The notes under the pieces were generated by a model, which had not been told where the DNA came from, made no database searches, and saw nothing but the letters and a program-made list of their open reading frames with translations. A stretch of DNA of 64,000 bases, from the NCBI GenBank assembly GCA_903830945.1, contig CAIKVT010000036.1, positions 174,346 through 238,345 on the forward strand, read 5' to 3'. The DNA comes from an uncultured Elusimicrobia bacterium (GTDB lineage: Bacteria > Elusimicrobiota > Elusimicrobia > UBA1565 > UBA9628). How positions within the stretch are numbered: the first letter of the stretch is position 1; each line of letters opens with the position of its first letter. A program made the position numbers and the translations under genes. Shown piece after piece: positions 31,461 through 40,964 of the stretch.

Positions 31461-33805
31461 TGCGAGGCCTCCGTTGCGGCCGGGGTCTTGGTTTTGCCCT
31501 TGCGTTTCGGCGCCGCTTGCGAGGAATTCGGCGCCGCCGCGCCCTCCAGAGACGGGCCCTTGCCCGTCGGCGACTGTTCCGCGGCCTGCTTGGTCTGCAA
31601 CGTTGTCGCTTGCACGACGAGTTTGCGCCGTTGCGCCGCCACTTCGTCTACCGTTTTAGAGAGTCCTTCGTCGGTGGGCAGCTTGGCGGCGACGGTGTCG
31701 GGCAGGGCCAGGTCCGTGCCCGCGGCCTTGGCCAATTTTTCGGCTTGGTCGCGCGGGATAGAGAAGCAGGAGGGATTGTTCAGCGAGCCGATGCGCGCGA
31801 TGAGGGGATTCAGTTTGGCTAAGCGCTGAGCTGGAGCCTTCTCGGCCTGGGCCGCGCGCAGGTCCTCGTCGAACGTCGTGTCCCAGAGTTCGTCGGCGCA
31901 CACGGCTTGCAGATCCGTCTCCGCAAGGCCCGCGGTCTTGGAGGTCTTGCCGCAGCGAGCCTCCGGATCGGCTTCGAGGATGGCCAAGCCTCGGGCCAGG
32001 TCCTCGCCTGCCAAGGCAAAATCGCAGGCGCGGCGGTGCGCGGCCGCTTGACGCACGTCCGCGGAGAAGGCCTTCTGGTCCGCGGCGCGGCGCTCAAGGA
32101 GTGCATGCTGCCGGCGCAGTCCGGCCAGGGCGTGGTCGCAGCCGGCTGGAAGTGAGCGCGCCAGGGACATGGCCTCCTCGGTGCGTTTGAACTCGTAGCG
32201 GCAGGTTTCGGGCGCGGCGTCGGCCGCGGACTCTTTGATCGCGGCTTCGAGCTCGGCGAGTTTTGTGGCGTCGAGAGTCGCCTTCATGCGGTTCTTGCGT
32301 AACGTCGCCAAGAGGTCGCGGTATTGGGTCTTGGCATCGGCCGCTTCGGCCAGCGACTCTTCGAGTCGGGAGTAGGACTCTACTGCCTCCGGGAAAGCGC
32401 AGGAGAGAGCCAGGCCGTCCGCCGCAGCGAGCTTGAGAAGTGCCAGTTCGAAGTCCTTGGCTACGGGTACGGCGATATTGTCGGCGATGGTGCTGCCGGA
32501 GGGCGCCGAAATAACGGAGTGGAATGTGAACGGGATGGAATCCTCCAGCCGGACGCGCCGGGAGAAGGAGTATGGCCCGCCGTTGCCGCGTTTGACCGTG
32601 AGGCTTGCTACGTCGCGTAGGCCGCCGGGGGTCTCTCGGTAGGTCGTCTCTTCGACTGAGACCATCTGCTTGACGGGAAGGCCGTCGACCCAGTAGGCCC
32701 CGCTCAAGGTTATGGTGTCGCCAAGCTCGTGCTGGTGGAGCGCGACGGGCTTCTCCAGGTGCAACCCCGTCGAGCTCAATTCGGGGGCGGCCGCAGCCGG
32801 GGGCGCGGCCTGGACCACGCCTTCGAGTTCGGTCACGAGCCCGGGGCGGCTGCGCAGCACTGTCGCTATCATCTCGAGGTTGCGCAGGTCGCGGGCGAGC
32901 GTCGTCTTCTTTCCCAGTTCGGAGACTTGGCGGCGGATGCGGGCGAGAGCATGAAAGCGGCGCTGGTCGACGAGATAGCGCGTTAGGTCGGCGCGCAGTT
33001 GCGGCGAGGCTGCGCCCGAGCGGAAGTCAGCGGCCAAGCGCGAGGAGACGTCGATGTGGTCGTGGGCCTTGAGATAGTCGGTGAAATGGGCCGCGGCCCG
33101 GGGCTCGGTCCAAACGCCGGCGAGGAGCTCGTCGAAATAGACCTGAGCCAGCGGCGCGGGGTCGGCGATGATGTCGGCATGGCTGCGCGCCGCGAAGGCC
33201 TTGCCCCATGAGGTGTCGAAGAGGTCGGGCCTGGGGAAGGGCGGCAGGGCAGGTGCGGTCGCGGATTCATTCTGGGGGCCGCAGAGGGCCGTCCATTCGT
33301 GGTGATAGGATTCCAGCGCCTCGAGTAGGGCATGTAGGGGCGCGGTCATCAGGCTCTCGGCAGGTAGGTCTTCCAGGGCCAAGAACGGCAGGGGACCGGC
33401 TGGAGCCAGCGTCTGCCCGGCCTTGAGTCTTTGGAAGGCCTCGGAAAATTGCTGGACGTTCTTGGTATTGCGCGCGAGGGCTTCCAGGGACTTCCATGCG
33501 ACGACCTGGAGGCGATAGGTCCCGGGTTGGCCCTGTAAAATCATGTAGCCATGCGTCTTGAGGGCCGCGATCCCATCATTGCCAAAAACCTCCGCGAGCC
33601 ACTCGCCGGGCCAAGGGGAGGCCGGCTTGGGAGCGGTGGTTGCCTCCGGGAGAGGAACACCGCTGTCCTTCAAAGACGGTGTCTCCTGAGTCGCCGCTGC
33701 CGCAGGGGCCTCGGGCTGGGATGGGGATGGCTTTGGCTCGCCGGCTTGGGCCGAGGCGCAGGCCAGTAGTATGGAGCAAAGGCAGGCGGTCAGGGATCGT
33801 CTCAT
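31457..33805 (-). CDS. Large exported protein of unknown function
   Basis: Signal peptide MRRSLTACLCSILLACASAQAGEPKPSPSQPEAP; no recognised catalytic motif; 4-nt overlaps with both neighbours. Confidence 0.6.
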   Translation of the reverse strand: MRRSLTACLCSILLACASAQAGEPKPSPSQPEAPAAAATQETPSLKDSGVPLPEATTAPKPASPWPGEWLAEVFGNDGIAALKTHGYMILQGQPGTYRLQVVAWKSLEALARNTKNVQQFSEAFQRLKAGQTLAPAGPLPFLALEDLPAESLMTAPLHALLEALESYHHEWTALCGPQNESATAPALPPFPRPDLFDTSWGKAFAARSHADIIADPAPLAQVYFDELLAGVWTEPRAAAHFTDYLKAHDHIDVSSRLAADFRSGAASPQLRADLTRYLVDQRRFHALARIRRQVSELGKKTTLARDLRNLEMIATVLRSRPGLVTELEGVVQAAPPAAAAPELSSTGLHLEKPVALHQHELGDTITLSGAYWVDGLPVKQMVSVEETTYRETPGGLRDVASLTVKRGNGGPYSFSRRVRLEDSIPFTFHSVISAPSGSTIADNIAVPVAKDFELALLKLAAADGLALSCAFPEAVESYSRLEESLAEAADAKTQYRDLLATLRKNRMKATLDATKLAELEAAIKESAADAAPETCRYEFKRTEEAMSLARSLPAGCDHALAGLRRQHALLERRAADQKAFSADVRQAAAHRRACDFALAGEDLARGLAILEADPEARCGKTSKTAGLAETDLQAVCADELWDTTFDEDLRAAQAEKAPAQRLAKLNPLIARIGSLNNPSCFSIPRDQAEKLAKAAGTDLALPDTVAAKLPTDEGLSKTVDEVAAQRRKLVVQATTLQTKQAAEQSPTGKGPSLEGAAAPNSSQAAPKRKGKTKTPAATEASQ

Positions 33806-34359
33806 AGCTGGTAGCGCGAGGCCACGGCATCGATCTCCTTGAGGAGCACCTGGGCCGCGTGATGGGCTTCATTTTTGTCGTCGATCCCGGGCAATGCGGC
33901 CTTGAGGCGCTCCGCACCGGATTGCAGGCCGCGCAAGTCCGCGCCCAGGCGTTCGCGCAATCGTTCCTGCGCCTGCGCGAAGTCGCCGACGAGGTCCTGA
34001 TGTGTGTCGAGATTGCGGATGCGCACCGGGACGGAGAGATTTCCGTTGCCGATCCTGGACATGGCAGCGGAGAGGACCCGTAAGGGACCGGCGTAGCGGT
34101 GCGACCAGATCATGGCGACGAGGGCGCTGGCCACCATGGCGATCAGCGAGCTGATGATGATAGGGCCTCGAATGGTCTCCCAGACCCAGTCCAATGAATG
34201 GAAGACCTGGTGGGAGGCCTGGGAGGCCTCGGCCAGGCCGTGGAAGACACTGTAAGTGACTAGGAAGATGCTCGCTGTCACTAAAAGCAGGATCGTGGCC
34301 ACCATTTGGAGCTGGAGGGGGGGGTCGACCCAGAATTGTCGCCGTTTTTGGCTTGTCAT
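33802..34359 (-). CDS. Two-TM HAMP-domain protein without output domain
   Basis: Two hydrophobic helices, then YAGPLRVLSAAMSRIGNGNLSVPVRIRNLDTHQDLVGDFAQAQERLRERL. ATG at 34359 preferred over the TTG at 34395. Confidence 0.65.
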   Translation of the reverse strand: MTSQKRRQFWVDPPLQLQMVATILLLVTASIFLVTYSVFHGLAEASQASHQVFHSLDWVWETIRGPIIISSLIAMVASALVAMIWSHRYAGPLRVLSAAMSRIGNGNLSVPVRIRNLDTHQDLVGDFAQAQERLRERLGADLRGLQSGAERLKAALPGIDDKNEAHHAAQVLLKEIDAVASRYQL

Positions 34360-34480
34360 GGGCGGTATCCTAACAAGAGAGAGAGGTATTGTCAATCATG
34401 AATATTCGCGCGACTTGCCGGATGGAAGGCACTTGCACATGACAGCCAACATATCTCCCAATGGCTGTCAGGCCAGCGCG

Positions 34481-35368
34481 CTAGAGAGTTTTGATGAAGA
34501 ATTCCATGATCCGTCGGTCGTACTCGGCCCCGGCCAATTCGCGGCACTTGCCGTGCGAGGCACCCGGTATCATCCAGAGTTCCTTGGGCTCCCGGGCTGC
34601 GGCGTAGAGCGCGCGCACGTCGTCGGGCAGCATGAGCCGGTCCTGGGCCCCGCCGATGACCAGGACCGGGCGGGGCGCCACGCGGGAGATGAAGCGGACC
34701 GGGCTGTAACTGTCCACGTCTTCCCGGCCCACGCGCAGGCGCAGCAACCAGAGCACGATCATCATCAATGGAAAATAGGGGATGTGCAGGTTGTTCCAGG
34801 CCCAGCGCCTGACCACCTGCCGGTAGTCCGTGAATGGGCTCTCCATCACCACGGCCTTGACCTCCGGCTGATCAGGCACCGCCATGGCGGCTACGGCCGC
34901 GCCCATGGAAAGGCCGAAGACGCCCAGGCGCTTGAGGCTGTTTGGTTGGTGCCGGCGCAGGTAAGTCATGGCTGCCTGGAAATCGAGCACCTCCAGGCAA
35001 CCGATGGTGGTGATATTCCCGCCGCTCTCGCCATGGGAGCGGTTATCGAAGTAGAATAGGTTGAAGCCGCAAGCCGAGTTAAGGAAGTGGGTTTCGGCCA
35101 GGAGTTCGCCCTTGTTATCGCCCCAACCGTGGCACATGAGCACAGTGCGTTCGTCGCCGGTGGGCGAGGGCAGGAACCAGCCTTTGAGGGTCAGGCCATC
35201 CGAGGTCTGGAAAGAGACCTTCTTGTAAGCGAGCCCAAAATCCTCGGGGAAGATCTCCAGGGCGCTCATTTGCGGGGGGTGGAGGATGAGTCCGGCGCCC
35301 CACCAGCCGAAGCCTAAAGCCACGGCGGCCAAGCACAGCGTGACCGTGCCGAGCATCCAGAGGATCAT
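34481..35368 (-). CDS. Alpha/beta hydrolase (serine hydrolase, membrane-anchored)
   Basis: VLMCHGWGDNKGELLAE, LGVFGLSMGAAVAAMA (GLSMG nucleophile elbow), MIPGASHGKC. Confidence 0.87.
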   Translation of the reverse strand: MILWMLGTVTLCLAAVALGFGWWGAGLILHPPQMSALEIFPEDFGLAYKKVSFQTSDGLTLKGWFLPSPTGDERTVLMCHGWGDNKGELLAETHFLNSACGFNLFYFDNRSHGESGGNITTIGCLEVLDFQAAMTYLRRHQPNSLKRLGVFGLSMGAAVAAMAVPDQPEVKAVVMESPFTDYRQVVRRWAWNNLHIPYFPLMMIVLWLLRLRVGREDVDSYSPVRFISRVAPRPVLVIGGAQDRLMLPDDVRALYAAAREPKELWMIPGASHGKCRELAGAEYDRRIMEFFIKTL

Positions 35369-35847
35369 GGAAGGGACCGGACCTCCGCGGGAGTGGGATG
35401 CAAGTGGCGCAGCAGCCGCGCGGCCGTGGTCCGGCCGTCCGGACGCCAGCCCGGCGCGATGTCGCAGACCGGGGCCAGCGCGAAGGCGCGTCGGGCTGTG
35501 TCGGGATGGGGTAAGTTCAGCCAGCGGCTTTTGAGGCGGCGGCCCGCATAGTCCAGGATGTCTATGTCGAGAGGCCGCGCTGCCCAGCGTCGGCCCGGGT
35601 GTCTGCCGGCCAGGGCTTCGAGTCTCTTGAGTTCGACCATAAGGCCTATGGGCGAGAGCGCGGTGTGGTAGCGTACGGCCAGGTTGAGATATCGCCGGTG
35701 GCTAGGGCCGACCGGAGCCGTATTATAGACGAGCGAGCGAGCCAGGATCTTGCCGCCGCGCAGTCTGTTCAGGCGCAGCAAGGCGAGGTTCATATTCATC
35801 CGGCGTCGGCCCAGGTTGGCGCCTAGGAGGAGAAGGCAGTCAGGCAT
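35365..35847 (-). CDS. folK: 2-amino-4-hydroxy-6-hydroxymethyldihydropteridine pyrophosphokinase
   Basis: LLLLGANLGRRRMNMNLAL, LVYNTAPVGPSHRRYLNLAVRYHT, RRWAARPLDIDILDYAGR. Confidence 0.88.
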   Translation of the reverse strand: MPDCLLLLGANLGRRRMNMNLALLRLNRLRGGKILARSLVYNTAPVGPSHRRYLNLAVRYHTALSPIGLMVELKRLEALAGRHPGRRWAARPLDIDILDYAGRRLKSRWLNLPHPDTARRAFALAPVCDIAPGWRPDGRTTAARLLRHLHPTPAEVRSLP

Positions 35848-36247
35848 CGGTCTTTTGCGAGGCTCGGCGGATACCTTCTTGCGCGGTCCGATACAGGTGG
35901 AGCAGCGCCCAGAGCGTGAGGACGCAGAAACCTAGCGCCGTTAGGTTTCCTACCCATCCCTCGAAGACTCCCATGGCGTAGGGCGCGCGCTCGTAGCCGA
36001 AGTCCTTGATGGTCTTGGAGGTGAAGAGCACGGCCGCACTGGCGCGCAGTTTTGGAAAAAGCCCCCCTTCGTAGACCAGCAAGGTCCATAGCAGCCAATA
36101 GAGCGCTCCGATGACTACGAAGCACACGATGCAGACCGCGCCGAGCTGGACCGGGTCGAAGAACGGCTCGTCCAGGTCCTCGTCGTCGCGGAAGAATCCG
36201 AGCAGTCCGCCCCAGAGCCCGAGGGCCAGCCGCTTGAGCTGTTCCAT
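35840..36247 (-). CDS. Hypothetical membrane protein
   Basis: Several TM segments; 135 aa; between folK and dapB. Confidence 0.5.
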   Translation of the reverse strand: MEQLKRLALGLWGGLLGFFRDDEDLDEPFFDPVQLGAVCIVCFVVIGALYWLLWTLLVYEGGLFPKLRASAAVLFTSKTIKDFGYERAPYAMGVFEGWVGNLTALGFCVLTLWALLHLYRTAQEGIRRASQKTDA

Positions 36248-36955
36248 CTACCTGGCCGAGAACAGGTCCGGCATGTCGTAGAGTCCGGGTTTCTTGCCGC
36301 AGACACAGAGGGCTGCGCTTAGGGCTCCTTGGGCGAACACGTCTCGCGATTGGGCGCGGTGGGTCAGTTCCAGGCGCTCGCACGGACCGGCGAAAGTCAC
36401 GGTGTGGTCCCCCACCACGTCGCCGACGCGTTGGGACACGATGGCCGGCTCCGCGCCGCCGCGCGCATCCATGATGACGCGGGCCAGGCGCAGGGCCGTG
36501 CCGGAGGGGGCGTCTTTCTTGCGGCTGTGGTGCGTCTCGCTGATGGAGACCTCGTAGTCCTTGAGCAAGGACGCGGCGGCGCGCAGCAGGACCCCCAGAG
36601 CATGGATGCCGGGGCTGAAATTCGGGGAGAGGAAGATCGGGATGCGGCGGCTGGCGGCCTTGAGCTGGGCGAGCTGGACTTGGGTGAAGCCGGTCGCTCC
36701 GATGACCGCCGGTTTGCGTGCCGCCGCGGCCAGGCCGGCGAAGCGCACCGCGGCCTCGGGAGTGGAGAAATCCAAGAGTATGTCGGCATGGACAAGGGCT
36801 TCGGGGAGGCTTTCCGGCTTGGTGAGTCCCTCGCCTTCGCTGCGGTCCACCAATGCGGCCACCTTGAAGCGTCCATCTGCGGCCGCCAAGGCCGCCACGC
36901 GCCGGCCCATGCGGCCGGCGGCGCCGGTCACGACCAGGCGCAGGATCTTCTTCAT
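36248..36955 (-). CDS. dapB: 4-hydroxy-tetrahydrodipicolinate reductase
   Basis: RLVVTGAAGRMGRRVAALA, ILLDFSTPEAAVRFA, VIGATGF, SPNFSPGIHAL, ETHHSRKKDAPSGTALRLA. Confidence 0.94.
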   Translation of the reverse strand: MKKILRLVVTGAAGRMGRRVAALAAADGRFKVAALVDRSEGEGLTKPESLPEALVHADILLDFSTPEAAVRFAGLAAAARKPAVIGATGFTQVQLAQLKAASRRIPIFLSPNFSPGIHALGVLLRAAASLLKDYEVSISETHHSRKKDAPSGTALRLARVIMDARGGAEPAIVSQRVGDVVGDHTVTFAGPCERLELTHRAQSRDVFAQGALSAALCVCGKKPGLYDMPDLFSAR

Positions 36956-37051
36956 GAGTGTCGCACATTATACCACAGTGCTTCAGCGCGGGGTCGCAGA
37001 AGATATCGAGAATCAGAATGCCGATTTGTCTAATTTTGTAGAATAAAACCC

Positions 37052-38377
37052 ATGACTGCCCGCCGAGAGCCATTTTTCGATGCTTGGGAGTCGGCTTCCG
37101 AGGCGACCCGCCGCCGGGTCATCCGGAAGCGCCTGAGCGAGTATGTCGGCTACGCGCGGCGGCGCGCGCCTTTCTACCGGGACCGGCTTTCTCGCTTCAA
37201 GTGCGGATCCGAGCAGCCCTTGGCCGAGGTCCCGGTCCTCAGACCAGATGACTGCCGGTTGCTCCTGCCGCCTAAGAGCCGGCGCCTGGTCGTGGGTCGC
37301 GAAGCGGGCTGGACGGTCTTCCAGAGCGGCGGCACCACGGGTTTTCCCAAGACCGCGCTTTTCAGCCACTCTGAGATGGAAGCCCTCTATCTGCCCAATG
37401 CGCGCGGCTACCATGCCGTGGGGTTGAGCAAGAGCGACCGGGTCGCCAATCTTTTCGCCGTGGGCCAGCTCTATATGGGCTTCCTCCACGTGCACCGCGC
37501 CCTTGAGGCTTTCGGCTGCACCAACTTTCCATTCTCTAACCATACGCCGGCCGAATTCGTGCGGAGCTGTGCGAGGCTTTTTCATATCAACTGTATCACC
37601 GGCGTGGCGAGCGTGGCTCTTAACTGTCTGCGTGAGATGGAGAAGCTTGGGATGCGCGGCGTGCGCATCGAGAAGCTCTATTACAGCGCCGAGCACCTCT
37701 ACGACGCGGATAAGGCGGAGTTGCGCGAGCGTTTCGGCGTGCGTCAGGTCGCCACGCACGGTTACGGCACTGTGGACACCTGGTACCTAGGATACCAGTG
37801 CGCGGCCTGCCCCACCGGGGTCTTCCACGCGCACGACGACCAGGTTTTTCTGGAGGTGTGGGATGAGGAGGCGCGCCGCCCCTGCGCCGCGGGCCAGGCT
37901 GGCATGCTTTACGCCACGGTCTGGTCCAGGCGTCTGACGCCTTTGGTGCGCTACCGGGTCGGAGATCGTGCTCGTTGGCTGGTCGACCGTTGCCCCTGCG
38001 GTCGAACCACGCCGCTCTTTGAGCTTCTGGGCCGCGGCGACGATATCCTGCGCATCGGTTTTGATTCAATAGACTATGGCTACGTCCAAGGCTGCGTCAG
38101 CCGAGTGCCCGGCTTGCTGGGATCGGTGCAGATGCAGAAGCAGCGCGAGGCGGGCCGCGATCGGCTGGTGGTCCGTGTCGAGACCTTGGCTCGTTCTAAG
38201 GTCAGGCCGGCCTTGGCCGCGGCGCTTGAGCGCGAGATCCTCTCGCGCCGGCCTACTCTGTGCAGAGGGACGGCGCAGAAAACCGTCTGGCCTCTGCGCG
38301 TGGAACTCCTGGATGAGGGCCGGCTGCCCCGCAACCCGCGCACGGGCAAGCTCATCCGGGTGATTGACGATCGATGA
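37052..38377 (+). CDS. PaaK/LuxE-type AMP-forming acyl/aryl ligase (phenylacetate-CoA ligase-like)
   Basis: VFQSGGTTGFPKTALFS, PLVRYRVGDRARWLVDRCPCGRTTPLFELLGRGDDILRIG, C-terminus GRLPRNPRTGKL. Confidence 0.85.
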   Translation: MTARREPFFDAWESASEATRRRVIRKRLSEYVGYARRRAPFYRDRLSRFKCGSEQPLAEVPVLRPDDCRLLLPPKSRRLVVGREAGWTVFQSGGTTGFPKTALFSHSEMEALYLPNARGYHAVGLSKSDRVANLFAVGQLYMGFLHVHRALEAFGCTNFPFSNHTPAEFVRSCARLFHINCITGVASVALNCLREMEKLGMRGVRIEKLYYSAEHLYDADKAELRERFGVRQVATHGYGTVDTWYLGYQCAACPTGVFHAHDDQVFLEVWDEEARRPCAAGQAGMLYATVWSRRLTPLVRYRVGDRARWLVDRCPCGRTTPLFELLGRGDDILRIGFDSIDYGYVQGCVSRVPGLLGSVQMQKQREAGRDRLVVRVETLARSKVRPALAAALEREILSRRPTLCRGTAQKTVWPLRVELLDEGRLPRNPRTGKLIRVIDDR

Positions 38378-39849
38378 CTGCTCCCACCGCCAAGCTCGAG
38401 ATCCCGCCGCAGCGGATTTTCCTGGAGCCCACCGTGGGTTTCGTGCTCGCTTACGCTGCGCGCTTCGCTCGGGGTGAGACTGAGCAGGCCGAGCTCAGAA
38501 TCGCGGTCTCGGCCGTGCTCGACATGGTCATCGAGAACAACGCACGTGGCGGCGAGTCGGTGGCCGTGGAAGTCGGAGAAGCCGCGGGCAAGTTCAGAAT
38601 CTCGGTCATCAACCGCGGCGCGCCTATCCTGCTCAAGGGCGGCCGCAGCGGAATCCATTCCAATTATTACGCCAAGTTCCACGAGGCTTCCCAGCATGCG
38701 GACTCGGTGACTTTTGAGAATTCGGGCCGCCAGGGCCAGGCCGTGGTGCTTGAGATCCGTCTTGGCGCCGTGGCCGCGGCCATGTCGCTGCTGGCCAAGC
38801 CTGCACCGCAGGTTCCGGCGATCCCGGAGGACGAGGCCATCACGGTGCGCAGACTCGCTCCGGGGGAGGAGGACGCGCTCAGCCGTCTTTTCTACCTGGT
38901 CTACGGCTATGACTACATCAATGAGTTCGTCTACTATCCGGAGAAGATCAAGGCCATGATCGAGGCCGGAGACCTCCTTTCCATCGTGGCCGCGCGGCCT
39001 AACGGCCGGCTGGTGGGGCACGTGGGGCTGGTGCGCCGACATCGCGAGCCAGCGGCCTTCGAGGCAGCTATGGGCGCGGTGGACCCCATGGTCAAATCGC
39101 GCGGGCTCTTCGGCCAGCTTTTCGCCAAGACGATGGAAGCGGTCCAGAAGACGCCCATGCAGTACTGTCTCTGCGATTGCGTGACCAACCATGCCTTCAG
39201 CCAGAGGCACGTGGCCAAGTTCGGCGGCACCGAGCTTGCCCTCTACGCTGGCTGCCAGTCTCGCGAGACGCAGGCGCGCCTCGAGCGTCTTGGCTTGGGC
39301 AAGGACCCGGAGAGCATGTTGCGCTACAGCCTGCTGGTCTCGGTGATCCCTCGCGTGCCTCGTCCCTTTGGGGAGAGCATCATCCTGCCGGAGAGCATCG
39401 GCGAGAGGTTCGGCTTCCTGCTCAAGCCTTTCGGGTTGGCCTATTCGCCGGCGCCGCGCTTCCAGACCTTGCCCGCCATGGGGAGCTTTACGACCAGCAC
39501 GCTGCGCGCCCAATCCGCCGCGTTCTTCGACCTCTCCGCGCCAGGCCAAGAGGCCGCCGAAGACATCGTCGAGGAATGGCGGGAACTGCTGCGTGACGGC
39601 TTCGAGTACGCGGCTGTGGAGGTCCCGCTCGACGCGCCGGGCCTGGGACCTCTGTACGACATCCTTTCCTCGAACGGGTTCTTTGCCGCCGGGTTCGTCC
39701 CGTATCAGAGCTCGGCGCGGCTGGGATTCCGGTTCCAGGCGCTCGGGCCGACCAAGGTCGCCTTCGACGACATCAAGGTCGCGACCGAACATGGCAAGAA
39801 GCTTTTGGCGGCCGTGAGGAAGGACTACGAGGCCAACTGCCTCCTATGA
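38374..39849 (+). CDS. Fusion: HATPase_c/RsbW-like N-terminal domain + GNAT acetyltransferase domain + C-terminal acetyltransferase-like half
   Basis: ELRIAVSAVLDMVIENNARGGESVAVEV...FRISVINRGAPILLKGGRSGIHSNYYAK (anti-sigma-like ATPase pattern), then ITVRRLAPGEEDALSRLFYLVYGYDYINEFVYYPEKIKAMIEAGDLLSIVAA; ATGA overlaps on both sides. Confidence 0.7.
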   Translation: MTAPTAKLEIPPQRIFLEPTVGFVLAYAARFARGETEQAELRIAVSAVLDMVIENNARGGESVAVEVGEAAGKFRISVINRGAPILLKGGRSGIHSNYYAKFHEASQHADSVTFENSGRQGQAVVLEIRLGAVAAAMSLLAKPAPQVPAIPEDEAITVRRLAPGEEDALSRLFYLVYGYDYINEFVYYPEKIKAMIEAGDLLSIVAARPNGRLVGHVGLVRRHREPAAFEAAMGAVDPMVKSRGLFGQLFAKTMEAVQKTPMQYCLCDCVTNHAFSQRHVAKFGGTELALYAGCQSRETQARLERLGLGKDPESMLRYSLLVSVIPRVPRPFGESIILPESIGERFGFLLKPFGLAYSPAPRFQTLPAMGSFTTSTLRAQSAAFFDLSAPGQEAAEDIVEEWRELLRDGFEYAAVEVPLDAPGLGPLYDILSSNGFFAAGFVPYQSSARLGFRFQALGPTKVAFDDIKVATEHGKKLLAAVRKDYEANCLL

Positions 39850-40964
39850 GACTGGTGAACTGCGAAGCCGTCTGCCGCGTGAAGGACCCGCATGTCTGGA
39901 CGCCGGCCAAGACCCGGCTCATGGTCGCGGCCTGCCGGGAGATGGCCGTCTTCCACGGCCGCAACTCACGGGAACTCTCCGCGCTCTACCGTCGCAAGGG
40001 CTTTACGCCGTGCTCAATCCGGACCGAGGCGGACCTCAAGCGCATCCCCATGCTCGGCGTGAGCGCTATGAAGCGATTCCTGCTCACCTCCTTGCCTCAT
40101 GAGAGATCCGTGCTGCGCCTGACCTCCTCGGGAACGCGCGGGCAGAAGACCCAGATCTGGTTCGACGCGGCGAGCCTGGAGCGCTGCCAGTCCCAGTTGA
40201 GCGTGCTTTGGGAAGAAGAAGGCCTGCTCTCCCGGGAACCGACCAACTACCTCATGTTCGTCTACGACCCGAAAGAGGCCAAGGACCTGGGCATCGCATT
40301 CTCGGACACGAACCAGCAGCGCTTTGCGCCGGCCGCGCGGGTCTTCTATGCGGTGCGCAAGGGGCGCGGCGGCGCTTGGGATTTCCGTAAGGCCGATGCC
40401 TTGCGCGCTCTCCGGGAATACGCCGGCGCGGGCTTGCCTGTGCGCATCTTCGGCATACCCGGCTTCATCTACGAGTTCCTTGAAGAGATGAAAGAGCCAG
40501 TGCGCCTGCCGCCGCACAGCTGGATGGTGACGGGCGGGGGCTGGAAGGCCGCGGAGGATAAGAAGGTCTCACGGGAGTTCTTCCGGGAGCTGGCCGCCAA
40601 GATGCTGGGCTTGGACGCGGAGAATATCCGCGACGGCTACGGCATGGCCGAGCACTGCGCGCCGTACTTGGAATGCCGGAAGCACCGTTTTCATGTGCCG
40701 GTCTACAATCGCGTCTACGCGCGAGATCCGGTGACCCTGGCGGTCCTGCCGCCCGGCCAGCCGGGGCTTCTAGAGCTCATCACGCCCTGGAACGCCATGA
40801 TGCCCAACCTCGCCATCCTTTCCACGGACCTGGGCCGGATCGACGAGGGACGCTGCCCCTGCGGCTACAATTCGCCGACCTTCACCTTGCTGGGCCGGGG
40901 CGGCCTGAGCAAGCACAAGGGCTGCGCCATCCACGCGGGCGAGATCGTGCGGAGGTCCTCGTGA
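39846..40964 (+). CDS. LuxE-like acyl-protein synthetase / AMP-binding enzyme
   Basis: VLRLTSSGTRGQKTQIWFD, GDGYGMAEHCAPYLEC-like region (RDGYGMAEHCAPYLEC), LGRIDEGRCPCGYNSPTFTLLGRGGLSKHKGCAIH. Confidence 0.85.
   Translation: MRLVNCEAVCRVKDPHVWTPAKTRLMVAACREMAVFHGRNSRELSALYRRKGFTPCSIRTEADLKRIPMLGVSAMKRFLLTSLPHERSVLRLTSSGTRGQKTQIWFDAASLERCQSQLSVLWEEEGLLSREPTNYLMFVYDPKEAKDLGIAFSDTNQQRFAPAARVFYAVRKGRGGAWDFRKADALRALREYAGAGLPVRIFGIPGFIYEFLEEMKEPVRLPPHSWMVTGGGWKAAEDKKVSREFFRELAAKMLGLDAENIRDGYGMAEHCAPYLECRKHRFHVPVYNRVYARDPVTLAVLPPGQPGLLELITPWNAMMPNLAILSTDLGRIDEGRCPCGYNSPTFTLLGRGGLSKHKGCAIHAGEIVRRSS

Noticed and set aside
38080-39792. 570-aa minus-strand ORF opposite the HATPase-GNAT gene
   Set aside because: Antisense shadow; the plus-strand gene has operon-like ATGA junctions and domain motifs.
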